Assembly: GCA_039519185.1 (NCBI GenBank)
Contig: CM076847.1
Span: 67,407,521 to 67,471,520, forward strand
Length of the DNA: 64,000 nt
Reading direction: 5' to 3'
From: Astragalus membranaceus
Lineage: Eukaryota > Streptophyta > Magnoliopsida > Fabales > Fabaceae
The position numbers were made by a program, and so were the translations under genes. Positions 46,637-57,602 of this stretch are shown piece after piece; the first letter of the stretch is position 1, and every line of letters starts with the position of its first letter. The notes below the pieces were generated by a model. The model did no database searches. It saw only the letters and a program-made list of their open reading frames with translations, and was not told where the DNA came from.

Positions 46637-48702
46637 GTGAAAGAAAGAATTAAAAAGAAAAGAAAGGAAAAGAAAGAGATACAGAACCGTGAGGGAGAGG
46701 AGAAAAGAAAGAAAAGAAGAGAAATGGAGAAAGAGAGAAAGAGGGAAACGAAGAGGAGAAGGAGAGAAGGGAAGAAAGATTTCATGCCAAACTCCATTTT
46801 TCCTTCACCAAAAATCATCACCTTCTCATCCTCTCCATGTTGATACAAGAATCACATCATATGTTTCACTCTCTCTCCATCCACCATTTTCGTTTTCTTG
46901 AGGAGAAGAGGAGTTTTGGAGCTTGCTTCTTCTTTTGAGTGATTTGGAAGTGTGGGAAGTTCAAATGGAAGCTTGGGTGCTAACTTGGAGGGAAGGAAAC
47001 AAGGATTGGGTGAGTTAGGGTTTTGAAATCAATTTGGGGTTTTAGGTGAATAGGAGCAATTTGGAGGTTAGGGATGATGAATAGTGTTCATGGAGGTTGA
47101 CGGTTGATGTTGAGGTTCATGTTGAAAGATGAAAACTTAAGAATCAAAGTTGGGGCTTTTGTGAGGAGCTTGAAGCCTAGGAGCTTATGTTGGTGTCTAG
47201 GTGAAAAGCGGATTTCTCGAGTCTCGCGAGTCGGATGCTCGAGTTGCGGAAAGTTGCGGTGTTTCTTGATTTTCATCACGATTGGTGAGTTTTACTCACG
47301 CTTAGGATTATTTCGTTTGACAATGAATTTTACGTTGATTGATTTCGAAAGATTTTGAGTCGAAAACCGTTATTTCGAAATATATCGTATTTTGATAAAA
47401 TTCGTTTCGATTGACTTTTTGATTGGATTGATTGATCGAGTGATGTTATTGGATATGTTTTTGTACTGTTTTGGTGTTGGGATTGGACTGGAACAGGTAC
47501 CAGAAGTGATCGGAATTGATCGGAATGAAGAAAAACGCAAAGCGGAATGAAAATAGAATGCTGTCAAATGCGCACGATCCGTGCGCCACGCACGAACCGT
47601 GCGTCTGGGTTTGTTTCTATTTCGCAAATTTTTATAACAGGGCGCACGACCCGTGCGCAGGGGAGCACAGACCGTGCGCAGTGTTCTGTCCAAATTTTCC
47701 GAACTTGCCCGAAACGATCCCGATCGATTCCAATCCTCTTTTAATCCTTTCCTAACCCTTTTATAATGATATTAGGCTTATAATACAATGACTTTGGGTA
47801 TGTTTCAAAAGGGTTTTATAAAATAATTTTGAAGTCGAGATCGTTTCGAAAAACTGAATGATAGTACACGTGTGCGTATATGTTTTATTAATAACAAAGC
47901 GGACTATGAGTCCTACATGGTAAGGTATAATGCAAATGAACTACGGGTTCATATGATAGTGGATATATGTGTATATGATATCGAGTTTTGGGTGACGACC
48001 CATGAGACTAACATACTAGGCGGGGGAGTCATGATCCCCTACCCTAGGCTCAGTGCCATTAGAAAAAATGCTATTGGTAAGGGGGTCCACCGGGAATATA
48101 GCAACGGATTGCAGTCGGTGTTATGTTAAAAGTTGTTGTGCGATACACCGGGTATATAGCAACGGATTGCAGTCGGTGCCGCACTTTGTTTGTTGTGTGA
48201 TTGACAGGTTCACCGGGTATATAGCAACGGATTGCAGTCGGTGCCGCGTTAAGTTAAAAAGGAACTCATAATTGAACCGTAAGTGCTAGTAAGGGTCTCG
48301 GTAGAACTCACTGAGATTGTATCTCATTGTTTATATGTTGTTGTTTTACAGAGAAACAAGGAAAGAAAGGACCACAGAGGCACGAGTAGGTGGAGCTCGG
48401 ATGGTTGCTGATGACTTAGCTTTATGCTTAAGTTTATATTTCCTTTGTTGTCTATGTACTGCAACCCTATGTATTTAGTGTTATATCTTTCTTCCGCTTT
48501 CTTGTATGATACTGAAATACTATAGTTGCTGATGGTTTATGGCCTGAGAACCGTATCGTCTTGTATGTGTATAAGACTGTTTGGTTTATATTCAGGGAAA
48601 AATTATAGTGATATTCAGTGTCTAAGCAGGAAATATACCTCTGATGTTCTAGGGATGGTACACTTGGGTATTTTTACTACATAAAAATACCGGGGTGTTA
48701 CG
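46350..48702 (+). mobile_element. Solo gypsy LTR (LTR-C), 2353 bp, TSD ATTAT
   Basis: It begins TGTAACATCCTCAAAATAAT and ends ATACCGGGGTGTTACG, with the final base changed from A. It is flanked by ATTAT (46345-46349, 48703-48707). No internal region, so it is a solo LTR left by LTR-LTR recombination. It contains an AT/GT microsatellite (46560-46634), CpG-rich palindromes (47570-47680), three CACCG...CGGTG units (48087-48245) and the TGAGAT/ATCTCA hairpin (48312-48326). Confidence 0.92.
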
Positions 48703-48769
48703 ATTATGAAAAGCAGTATGGATAGAAAACAAAAAGGAGATAGTACTTACCTCTCTTTAAAAATACTTT

Positions 48770-49045
48770 GATGATTTCGAGGCTAAATAGATGTATGGGG
48801 AGTTTGAGAAATATTGAAAGATTGTTGACGTGATGATCCCACCAAAGCGGGATAAAACGGGTCGTAGGTTTGGTGTTGCTAGGTTTAAAGATGTCAACGA
48901 GCCAGAGACATTTTAAATCAAGTTAGACAACATTATTATAGGCGCTAGGAAGATCTTCGTGAACTTGTCGTGCGCTGATAGGACTGCATGGGGTAGCGAC
49001 CAAGTGGTGTTAACAAAAGTGAAGTCCCAAAAGAATCGAAAGCAA
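48770..49045 (+). pseudogene. Old LINE ORF1 fragment with an RRM
   Basis: The frame reads VMIPPKRDKTGRRFGVARFK then DVNEPETF and a stop, then KLDNIIIGARKIFVNLSCAD. GRRFGVARF fits an RRM RNP1 motif and NIIIGARKIFVN the last strand. This arrangement is common in plant LINE ORF1-type proteins with an N-terminal RRM. Stops break it. The LTR at 46350 sits just upstream and may split the same gene. Confidence 0.55.
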
Positions 49046-49920
49046 GCGTAGTGCACTACAATAGAAAAAGCAATCAGTAGTGGTTATTTTAGCCATTAGT
49101 AGCGCTTTCGGGCGTTACTTATCCAGCCGCTATTGTTGCCACTCCCCCAACAGTAGTGTATTAAAAGCACTACTAATGGTTAGTAGTGAGTAGCGCTTTT
49201 ACTTAAATGTGCTACTAATGCTCTTAGCACTTACCAGGAATGAGTAGCGCTTCTACTAAAAAGTGTTGCTAATGTTCTTAGTTCTTACTAGGAATGAGTA
49301 GTGTTTTTACTAAAAAGAGTTACTTTTTCCATTTTTTTTTTCAAGATTTTTGAACATTAGGCAGTGCTTTCTTAAAAAGCGTTCCTAATGCTTTTTTTTT
49401 TCCAAAATTCTTGTTTTTGTATATTCTCTATTTTACATTACAAAAGCGCGCACTACATTTCAATGCTCATAATTGAAAATTTTTTAGCAATCAACTTTCT
49501 CAATGTATATACATCAAATTCCAACTAACAACAAATTGCAAATCACATGTACAGCAAAACATATCTAATATACATATCAACATACAAATCATATGTATGT
49601 AACAAAACATTCTGACAACAAATTACAACATATATATCCAAATCATGTACCAAAAGATGTCAACATACACAAATTCCAACTAAAAATTTTTACATCATAT
49701 CCAATATCTCTCGATTATAAATGATTGATCATCTCCAAGTTGGTGAATAAAATTGGCAACATAACGACACCACTGTCCATTGAGCTCGGTAAGTTACTCA
49801 AGAGTATTCTCGGAACTAACAATAAAGAAATTTAGTAAGAAAATAAAATTAAATAAACTTAGAATTAAAGTGGTTAAGTGTGAGTAATTATTATATTATC
49901 AATATTAAATGGATATCAAA

Positions 49921-50145
49921 TTACATACATTCTTTGGAATTTGCGTTTGGTTGTGAGTGATAATATCATTCATAAACTTCATAACATAGTACCCACAATC
50001 ATTGTCATTTGGTTGTTTGGGACACAATAAAACAAAAGATTAGTTATTATTAAATTTAATTAATTACGTTACATAAGAATATTGATTATAAATTTACCTT
50101 TAATGGTATCCATTTTGTAGAAGACGTTGACTTTCTGTACGTGGT
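49921..50145 (-). pseudogene. Ulp1-like cysteine protease (C48) exons of the CACTA-like element
   Basis: On the minus strand, TYRKSTSSTKWIPLK ends at a donor GTAAATTT (about 50101). After an intron comes CPKQPNDNDCGYYVMKFMND then IITHNQTQIPKN, ending at GTATGTAA near 49925. The NDCGYYVM motif includes the catalytic cysteine of Ulp1/SENP-type SUMO proteases, a domain often carried by plant CACTA and Mutator elements. The His and Asp parts of the active site were not found upstream, so this is a fragment. Confidence 0.7.
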
Positions 50146-50229
50146 CCTGATATCACTCAATCCCCGATTTGTTTCAAAACAACTAAGGCCTCTTAGACCC
50201 TGTACCCCCCATATTGACCAAACTGACCA

Positions 50230-50612
50230 TTTTACCCCTGATTTCTTTAAAAGTTTCCAGAATTACGTGTTTATACATAATTCTGGAACGCATTCTTCCG
50301 AAATTTTCGGAATAACGTCTAAACACATAATTCCGGAACGCATTATCCAGATATTTTCGGAATTATGTGTTATGAGATAATTTCGGAACACATTTTTGAC
50401 TTTCGGAAATATGTCGTTTGAGGTATTTCCGGGAAAATGAAAAAACATGTTCCTGAATTATCCCATAGGACATAATTCGGGGATATAAACTTTTCGGAAT
50501 CATCAAAATTAGATAATTCCGGAAAATATTTTTATGGATTCGGAATTATCCTCTATACGTGTTTCCGGAAAGGTAATGAAAAAACGATTCCGAAAATACC
50601 TTTTGGGATAAT
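50230..50612. repeat. Cluster of TTCCGGAA-type palindromes
   Basis: About 15 variants of ATTCCGGAAC, TTTCGGAATTAT or TTTCCGGAAA occur in 370 bp in both orientations, with 'cataa' and 'acgcatt' recurring beside them. The pattern resembles subterminal binding-site clusters of DNA transposons. Confidence 0.6.
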
Positions 50613-50614
50613 AA

Positions 50615-51753
50615 TAGTTGCACTATTATTTTACTACACGTGGATGACTTACTTAATTTTGGTTCTAATATTATTTTTTGTCAAAATATCAAAAAATTAT
50701 TTTATAATTTTTTTTTGATATAAATGATGTTGGTGAAGTAAATATAAATTACTTCTGTAGTAAATCAGGCACTCATTAAGATCCTTGTGTCAAGTTGCTC
50801 AAGAACACCATGAGAGTGTTGAAAAGTCCGAGTTTGCGAGTATCATTTGCAGTCTTCAATATGCTGCTGATTGCACTAGAATTATAATTAATGTTGTGAG
50901 TTTACTATACGAGTTTACTACTAATTCTAGTAATGAGCACTTGTGTGCTACTGAGAGGGTCATGATGTACCTCAAAAGCACCATGCACCTGAGATTACAA
51001 AAGGGTTTTCCACTGTACTGTGAAGTTACAGTCATGACGAATGGAATAGTCTTTTAGATATTCCTAAGTATGAAAAGTTGATCCCAACCATATGGATCTA
51101 TTGTGATAGAATTGCGGCTATCACAAAGTAAATAGGAAGATCATACGATGTTTGAAGAAAATTTGGTTGATCCTTTGAGGAAAGGATTAGCAAGAGGAAT
51201 GAGACTGATGCCCATTAATTTGTCTTTTATAAGGGTAATCCGACCTAATAGACTGGAGATCCCAAGAAATTGGTTCAATGTGGTAATAACAACTTATAAA
51301 AGATGTAGAATCATGCAAAAATAATTTTAAGTCTCATTCATAGTGTGGAGCATGATATAATGTAGTGCTGGAAGGTTGAATGGATTTCTTAATGAGTTAT
51401 ATACCCTATATAGAGTGGGGTACGTAACTACATGAGTAATCTTGATAGGCTCATCTATGTGAATGTGGAAGTGTGGCCGCTTCCTATAAAGTTTTGGGCA
51501 AAACTTGCTAGAGCGTTCACTATAATGGGGTAACGTGCAGGGCCAAAATGCACAGGCTTATAAACTGCACCCTGAAAGATTGAGTGTGTAATGTTGTCTG
51601 AGATAGAGTTCAATACTACGAGTCACTCTTGTTGAATCGGAAGCATCATCATTATGTATTGGTTCAAGTATACGTACACCAATATTTATGCTCGATCTTA
51701 TATTAGTATGATTTACTGCTTGATGAAATTTTTAAAGAAAACAAGTGGCAGAT
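50615..51753 (+). pseudogene. Copia pol 3' remnant and polypurine tract
   Basis: VDDLLNFGSNI (50639-50671) is the RT active-site region. After a gap, 50785-51060 encodes EFASIICSLQYAADCTR and an ATERVMMYLKSTMHLRLQKG-like RNase H segment. 51140-51200 encodes an ENLVDPLRKGLARGM-like pol terminus. Many stops. AAGTGGCAGAT precedes the LTR start TGTTGGG at 51754. Upstream gag, integrase and 5' LTR are missing. Confidence 0.75.
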
Positions 51754-51822
51754 TGTTGGGTTGTTTTATTTAAAAATTAATTAAATATATTTAATAATTT
51801 TTGAGAATCTTACAGGATTATT
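51754..51822 (+). mobile_element. Copia 3' LTR, part 1 of 3
   Basis: Starts TGTTGGGTTG. It is interrupted by the LINE at 51823, resumes at 57373, is interrupted again at 57603, and ends CCAACA at 60470. Rejoined length is about 740 bp. Confidence 0.75.
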
Positions 51823-51845
51823 TTTTTTTTTTTGACAACAAAAGT

Positions 51846-54800
51846 CTAGTTCATTTCATTCATAATTGTAGCAAGAATGCATGCTGGTACATCAAATAAA
51901 ACATGAGAGGAGGCTGAAGACAAGGCTACCTCTGCTAAGGTATGAGCCACCTTGTTAGCCGCTCTCCTAGAGAACTCTACATGAGAGTGTACAGAAAAGA
52001 AAGTAAAAGACTCCCTACAAGAGTGTAAAATACAACCATAATCAGAAATAATAGTAGGGGCTTTATTGAAGTCATCAACAACGACTTTAGCATCCATTTC
52101 AAAGATGACGTTTCTATAGCTAAGGTCACGCACCCAATCAACCGCCAATAAGAGCCCCATCGCTTCTCCCTTATAGACATCAACCAACGGAGCAAAGGAA
52201 TGTAATTTTGCTGCGATAAAAGTGCCTCTCTCATCACGTAGACAAATGCCAATCCCAACTCTATTTCCGTTGGCATCGAAGGCTGCATCGACATTGCACT
52301 TTACAAAGTTTGGAGGAGGTTTCTGCCACTTCTCCTCAGCTATAGTAATCTGGACAGCACCATTAGGAGTTGCTGCACGCAGCCAGGCTGTGCTGGCAGC
52401 AACCCAGTCAGCCAATAAATCCGCACCAGCTCGTACAATTGCAGCAGCGGAGTCGCGACGATTGTTCCAAACCAAGTTGTTACGGCTTGACCAAATGCTC
52501 CACAAGTTCATAGCCCAAGCGCACCGATCATCCCCATGCAGCTGCTGTAGCATGCAAAAGAACCAGACCTTGAAAGATTCAGAAACGGCAGCCTGACAAG
52601 CAACAACATTGTGCAAGCCAAGGGCTGTCCAGCAACTGACAGCAGTTGTACATGTGACAAACAAGTGCAGATAGTTCTCTTCAAAATCTCCACAGAACGG
52701 ACACAGCGGAGGAACTTCAACGCCACGGTGGAGAAGAGTAGCACGAGTTGGCAGGCAGCTTCTTCCAGCTCGCCACAAAAAATTCTTGACTTTTGGAGGA
52801 ACTTTCAGCTTCCATAAAACACCCCAGCACCCATCCACGAATTGAGCGGTGTTAGTAGGGGACATATGCATAGCCAATTTATACGCACTTCGCACCGAAT
52901 ACACCCCGGTTCTCTCAGGCCGCCAGCTAACTTCTTCTTTGCTCACACACTGCAGTAACGGAGTGGATAATACAGCTTCACTTGATGGTCCATCCAGCAC
53001 AAAACGAACCAATGCCTCATTCCAACACTTCCTGTCTTGGATAACCAAGTAATCCACCCGGAGTAGAGGATTGAAAGTACCTGAGTTTCGGGGCCGGAGT
53101 GAAAATTGATCTTTAGTCCACCTATCCTCAAACAAGCGTATGGCACTACCTGTCCCAATGCTCCAAGTGGACCCGTGCCCTACCAATTGTTGAGAAGTGA
53201 AGATACTGTTCCACACAAAGCTGCCATTATTCCCTTTAGGTGCATGCATGAAGTCAGTGAGAGGAAAATACTTAGCCTTATAAATTTGAGACACCAGAAG
53301 TTCCGGATGAGTTTGTAAACGCCAGGCTTGTTTGCCTAAGAGAGCAAGATTAAAAGGTTTCAAGCTTCGGAATCCCATACCACCATGAGTCTTCGGGATA
53401 CACAGCTTCTCCCAAGACATCCACCGAATCCCATTAGTAGAGCCACCATTTCCTCCCCACCAAAAGCCATTGAGTAAGCGCTCTATCTCAACAATAAGAG
53501 TGGACGGAATTAGAAAAAGACTCATGAAGTAAGTTGGTATAGATTGTAATACCGACTTAATCATGACCTCCTTCCCAGCTTTGGAGAGCATTCTACCACT
53601 CCAAGAGTTTATCTTGCTCCATATTCTATCCTTTATGAATTTAAACAGAGATTTTTTACTCCTTCCTATCATGGAAGGCAGCCCCAAATATTTTCCAGTT
53701 CCCATGCAAACCTGAACACCCAAAAGCGTAGCAATAGACCCTCTAACATCTGATTGGACATTCTTGCTAAAGAAAATTTCAGACTTTTGGAAGTTAACTT
53801 GTTGCCCGGACGCCTTTTCATAGATATCCAGTATGTTCTGAATGCTAGTTGCTTCAGTCAAAGAAGCTCGGAAAAATAGAAAACAATCATCTGCAAATAA
53901 AAGATGAGAAATTAAGGGTGCCCGTCTACATATAGATACACCATGAATGTCTCCAGAGGCTAAGGATTTGTGAAGCAAAGCTGTCAAACCTTCTGAACAC
54001 AGTATGAATAGATATGGTGACAGTGGATCTCCCTGTCTAAGCCCACGTCCCGGGGTGACCGGCCCTGCACGATCCTGATTAACCAACACAGAGAGAGAAA
54101 CAGATTCAATACACATACGCATCCATTTTATCCAGGTACTACTGAAACCCAATCTACCCATAACAGCATAAAGATAGCCCCAATCCACTCTATCGTAGGC
54201 TTTACTCATATCAATTTTCAAGGCAACCTCCCCTATGTTTCCCCGCCGCTTATTCTTAAGATAATGGATAACTTCAAAAGCAATCATAGCATTATCAAGG
54301 ATAGACCGACCAGAAACAAAAGCAGATTGCTCAATCGATACACATTTAGATAGCACAGATTTAAGGCGATTAGCAAGTACCTTCGAAACAACCTTATAGA
54401 TAACATTACATAATGCAATGGGGCGCCAGTCAGCCATGGAGGTAGGGTTGTCTTTCTTCGGAATAAGCGCCAGATTCGTGTCATTCAATTCGTGGGGGAA
54501 TTCTCCTCTGCGAAGCCAACCAACACAGGCTGCGAATATTTCATCCCCATAGTTCTCCCAGTAGCGTTTGAAAAAAGCCGGGTTGAAACCATCCGGGCCT
54601 GGGGCCTTATCATTATCCATAGCCATAAGTGCTTCCTTAAACTCCTCCTTCTCAAAATCTCTTGTCAGGACATCATTATCACCTGTCGTAACCTTAGTTT
54701 CCAGCACTCTAGTCACAGGTTCATAGTCTCCTCCTCTACCCGAAAACAACTCATGAAAATAGTCAATTGCAACCCGCTTTATCTCTTCGGGCCGAGTTGC

Positions 54801-55937
54801 CTGACTGCCATCACTGCGCTGGAGGCTAACAATATTCTTCTTCTTATGTCTGGTCGTGGCACTAGCATGAAAATATTTTGTATTCTGATCTCCTTCTTTA
54901 AGCCAAAAGGACTTGGATCTTTGCTTCCAAAAAGTCTCCTCTTGCATAATTAATTTGGCTAGATGCCGCTTCATCCGATTGAATCTTAACACCCCCTGAC
55001 TGTCCTGACGGTTCCGAACCCTATTCATGGCGTCCTTACAAGCTGAGATATCCTCCCTAAACCTCATACGCTTGCGCCTACCCCAAGTCATCAGAGTACT
55101 AGCACATCCCCTCAAGTGACCTTGTACGTCACCAATAGCACCCGAACTCCATCCCTCACAAACCGCCTCATCAAGATCTGGTTCAGCGAGCCATGCATTT
55201 TCAAACTTAAAGGAGTATCGACGTTGTGGGTTTCCCAAGCAGTCACGGTGTAATAAGAGAGGAGAATGGTCTGATTTAGGTGAAATAAGGTTAAGCAACT
55301 TAGATTGGGGGAAAAGCTCCAGCCACTCTTTTGTTGCAAAGGCCCTATCTAATCTTTGTTCAATTGCACGGGGCGTGCCAAGCGCAAATCTCCAAGTGAA
55401 TTGGTAACCCGTTAGAGGCATATCAATCAATTGAGCATCAACAATGGCTTCCTGAAAGCCTCTCATAAGGTAGTTGGGGTGGTCACAATATCCTCTCTTA
55501 TCCTCCGGTGATAATAAGTCATTGAAGTCACCTATAATACACCACGGTAGTCGCGACAACCCAGCAAGTCTCCGCATTAAGGCCCAAGATTCACGCCGAC
55601 GGGACCGGTCAGCATACCCATAAAAACCAGTAATTCTCCAAGTACCACGGACTACATCCTCCACCTCAACATCCAGGTGGTGACTAGAATAGCTAGTGAC
55701 CTTGCAACTGATAGCATTCCTCCAAAGCACAGCAATACCCCCTCCTCTCCCGACTCGGTCCACAGATAAACAGCCATCAAACCCCAAGGTCCGCCTAACA
55801 GTCTCCAAAGTATTAGCGTAAGATAGCGTTTCAAACAAGAAAATCATCTCCGGGTTGTTACTCCGGACCAGGTCCCTTAGCATAGGAATTGCCGAGTGGT
55901 GACCCAGGCCTCGACAATTCCAACTCAGGATACTCAT
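51846..55937 (-). CDS. LINE ORF2: endonuclease, reverse transcriptase, RNase H (1363 aa)
   Basis: This is the enzyme for target-primed reverse transcription. Residues 1-230 form an EEP-type (APE-like) endonuclease: WN at 6-7, E36, GDFND at 136-140, SDH at 222-224. Residues about 490-750 form the reverse transcriptase: D576 in KIDMSKAYD, RQGDPLSPYLF at 634-644, and the catalytic FADD at 681-684. Residues about 1010-1100 are a zf-RVT region with CPFCGD and HLFVTC. Residues 1210-1345 are an RNase H-like domain with D1217, E1258 and D1282. The usual fourth acidic position lies in NKVAHTLA, as in many plant members. The start ATG overlaps the ORF1 stop as ATGA, which suggests termination-reinitiation. 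No stop, frameshift or missing catalytic residue was seen. Length is normal for plant L1 elements. Confidence 0.95.
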   Translation of the reverse strand: MSILSWNCRGLGHHSAIPMLRDLVRSNNPEMIFLFETLSYANTLETVRRTLGFDGCLSVDRVGRGGGIAVLWRNAISCKVTSYSSHHLDVEVEDVVRGTWRITGFYGYADRSRRRESWALMRRLAGLSRLPWCIIGDFNDLLSPEDKRGYCDHPNYLMRGFQEAIVDAQLIDMPLTGYQFTWRFALGTPRAIEQRLDRAFATKEWLELFPQSKLLNLISPKSDHSPLLLHRDCLGNPQRRYSFKFENAWLAEPDLDEAVCEGWSSGAIGDVQGHLRGCASTLMTWGRRKRMRFREDISACKDAMNRVRNRQDSQGVLRFNRMKRHLAKLIMQEETFWKQRSKSFWLKEGDQNTKYFHASATTRHKKKNIVSLQRSDGSQATRPEEIKRVAIDYFHELFSGRGGDYEPVTRVLETKVTTGDNDVLTRDFEKEEFKEALMAMDNDKAPGPDGFNPAFFKRYWENYGDEIFAACVGWLRRGEFPHELNDTNLALIPKKDNPTSMADWRPIALCNVIYKVVSKVLANRLKSVLSKCVSIEQSAFVSGRSILDNAMIAFEVIHYLKNKRRGNIGEVALKIDMSKAYDRVDWGYLYAVMGRLGFSSTWIKWMRMCIESVSLSVLVNQDRAGPVTPGRGLRQGDPLSPYLFILCSEGLTALLHKSLASGDIHGVSICRRAPLISHLLFADDCFLFFRASLTEATSIQNILDIYEKASGQQVNFQKSEIFFSKNVQSDVRGSIATLLGVQVCMGTGKYLGLPSMIGRSKKSLFKFIKDRIWSKINSWSGRMLSKAGKEVMIKSVLQSIPTYFMSLFLIPSTLIVEIERLLNGFWWGGNGGSTNGIRWMSWEKLCIPKTHGGMGFRSLKPFNLALLGKQAWRLQTHPELLVSQIYKAKYFPLTDFMHAPKGNNGSFVWNSIFTSQQLVGHGSTWSIGTGSAIRLFEDRWTKDQFSLRPRNSGTFNPLLRVDYLVIQDRKCWNEALVRFVLDGPSSEAVLSTPLLQCVSKEEVSWRPERTGVYSVRSAYKLAMHMSPTNTAQFVDGCWGVLWKLKVPPKVKNFLWRAGRSCLPTRATLLHRGVEVPPLCPFCGDFEENYLHLFVTCTTAVSCWTALGLHNVVACQAAVSESFKVWFFCMLQQLHGDDRCAWAMNLWSIWSSRNNLVWNNRRDSAAAIVRAGADLLADWVAASTAWLRAATPNGAVQITIAEEKWQKPPPNFVKCNVDAAFDANGNRVGIGICLRDERGTFIAAKLHSFAPLVDVYKGEAMGLLLAVDWVRDLSYRNVIFEMDAKVVVDDFNKAPTIISDYGCILHSCRESFTFFSVHSHVEFSRRAANKVAHTLAEVALSSASSHVLFDVPACILATIMNEMN

Positions 55938-57259
55938 TGCTCCTGGCAGGCCTGGCTGCCAGGACCTGCCAATAAAAAAGACACAGTGCCATTCGTAGTC
56001 TGCTTTTCCACTGAACTCTCACCTACAGTAGTGTTCCCATGCAAGCGTTTCCTTTTACGTAAGTCATCCATCTCACTAACATCAGTATCCATATAAGCAC
56101 GTGGAGGGATTGTTGATAATGGTGCACTTGGGGTGGAGTGAGATGCAGCACCTGTAAGAAGTCCACTCGGTCCCACTTGAGTACCACTAATGAGATATTC
56201 CTTTTGCAACCCCACATTCAAAGCTTGCGAAGTAGGCAACAGCTGTCCCACACCATGATAAGCAATAGGTTGCCCATCGGTTACAACTCTCCTCGAAATA
56301 TTATTATTAACATTCAACCGTTGGAACCGCTCCGCATAATTACCAACATTATTACTCACATTAATGCCATTCCCATCTTGTCTGCCGTTATGTCTCCCCT
56401 CGTCCGTAGGATTGATCGGAGCTGCCGTGGTGGATGAACTGCCACCCTCCTTCTCCTTGCGCAGCCACTGGTTATGATCCCCTGGATTACGGCGCTCAAC
56501 CTTCAGCTCTGGACCCCATCCTCGTTTTCCATCATCTTGTTCCATATCAAATAACAGATCGCAACTGTTATCCAGATGGCCTAAGTGGCCGCAAAGATAA
56601 CAAAACACTGAAAGGCGCTCATACTTGAATCGCACCAACTTAATATTCTCCCCTCCAACATTAATCTTTTTCCCCCTGCGTAATGGTTTACGAACATCGA
56701 CCATAACACGGATACGCATAAAGGATTTCCAAAAATCTGAGCTGTTCTTAGGATCATATTCTATGAACGTTCCAACAAAGTTCCCCAGAGCGCGTCCTAC
56801 TGCCTCCGTTGTGAAACCAATGGGGACAGCGTGGACCTGGACCCAGAATGCAATTTCAAATAAGGGAACCTGAGTTGGAACATCCCCTACTCCTAATTTG
56901 GCAAGGATGAGCATGTGTCCATCAAAATGCCATGGGCCACCAGCGGAGACCTTATCAACATCGCGCCAGTGAAAGAACTGGAAGAGGAACAAGTTGCTGT
57001 CAAGGACACGGATATTAACTCCACGTCCCGGTTGCCATATTACCGCAATCCTGTCTTTCATAATAGGGATGCGAATGGATCGTCGGGTGAGGAAGCGCCC
57101 AACAAGGCAGTGACGGGCTTCGAAGGCTTCTGTATCTCTGATATCTCTTTGTAGCGGTGCCGTATCGTCTTCTTCCCCATCAAAGCTCATCGGATTAGCA
57201 GCCATGAATAGATTGGGAGAGAGATGAAGTAGCCAATGAAAACAGTGCAGTGAGAACAA
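55934..57259 (-). CDS. LINE ORF1: DUF4283 and zinc-knuckle nucleic-acid-binding protein (441 aa)
   Basis: The RNA-chaperone-like partner of ORF2, thought to coat the element RNA. Residues about 45-210 match the DUF4283 type seen in plant LINE ORF1 proteins (CLVGRFLTRRSIRIPIMK, GGPWHFDGHMLILAKL, WVQVHAVPIGF). Residues 220-233 form a CX2CX4HX4C zinc knuckle (CYLCGHLGHLDNSC). The tail is low complexity with a KRKR basic patch. The first Met (57259) opens a short leader. Met19 (57205) in FMAANPMSF looks like the more probable start. The frame is intact and its stop overlaps the ORF2 start. Confidence 0.93.
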   Translation of the reverse strand: MFSLHCFHWLLHLSPNLFMAANPMSFDGEEDDTAPLQRDIRDTEAFEARHCLVGRFLTRRSIRIPIMKDRIAVIWQPGRGVNIRVLDSNLFLFQFFHWRDVDKVSAGGPWHFDGHMLILAKLGVGDVPTQVPLFEIAFWVQVHAVPIGFTTEAVGRALGNFVGTFIEYDPKNSSDFWKSFMRIRVMVDVRKPLRRGKKINVGGENIKLVRFKYERLSVFCYLCGHLGHLDNSCDLLFDMEQDDGKRGWGPELKVERRNPGDHNQWLRKEKEGGSSSTTAAPINPTDEGRHNGRQDGNGINVSNNVGNYAERFQRLNVNNNISRRVVTDGQPIAYHGVGQLLPTSQALNVGLQKEYLISGTQVGPSGLLTGAASHSTPSAPLSTIPPRAYMDTDVSEMDDLRKRKRLHGNTTVGESSVEKQTTNGTVSFLLAGPGSQACQEQ

Positions 57260-57372
57260 TACACCTCAACAAGGAGTGAACGCTAAAAGACGGCGTCTCA
57301 CTAGGGAAGTTTGCCCTAGGAGAGAAAATTTTGATGACCAATAAGATCTTACATAAAACTTACAGGATTATT

Positions 57373-57602
57373 ATTCACGTTTATAAAGTTCTTTTTCATA
57401 TATTGATTCTCTTTTTGAAATAATTTCTCAAATTCATTACATAACATTAAACCATTTTATAATTAGTCTTGAAAGCATATTTTACGTTTCTTTTGATTTC
57501 AATGGTTATTAGTTTATCGGCTTTAATAATTATAATGGTATTGGTTTGAAACTGATGTTAATGGAATGCATTATGTTTTATTTTATTGCTATTGAAGATT
57601 TA
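57373..57602 (+). mobile_element. Copia 3' LTR, part 2 of 3
   Basis: AT-rich continuation of the LTR between the LINE and the solo gypsy LTR. No gene. Confidence 0.65.

Larger units (their letters stand above)
49054..50612. mobile_element. CACTA-like element remnant
   Basis: It begins CACTACAATAGAAAAAGC, followed by subterminal repeats of 'tagtagcgctttt' and 'gctactaatg' (49090-49400). It carries minus-strand protease exons (see 49921) and a cluster of TTCCGGAA-like motifs (50250-50600). No matching right terminus was found, so the right boundary is a guess set by the start of copia sequence. Confidence 0.5.
51823..57358 (-). mobile_element. Full-length L1-type LINE with both ORFs open, 5.5 kb
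   Basis: Minus-strand non-LTR retrotransposon with a 14-bp TSD CTTACAGGATTATT (51809-51822, 57359-57372). The 3' poly-A appears as a T-run at 51823-51833. Two long open frames overlap by four bases. The perfect TSD and undamaged ORFs point to a recent insertion that may still be competent. It landed in an old copia LTR. The 5' UTR is about 100-150 bp. Confidence 0.95.

Noticed and set aside
46498..46848. Frame with poly-(Thr-His)
   Set aside because: It results from the (GT)n microsatellite within the solo LTR.
52222..52596. Plus-strand open frames opposite the LINE ORF2
   Set aside because: They are antisense shadows of a strongly supported coding frame with catalytic motifs on the minus strand.
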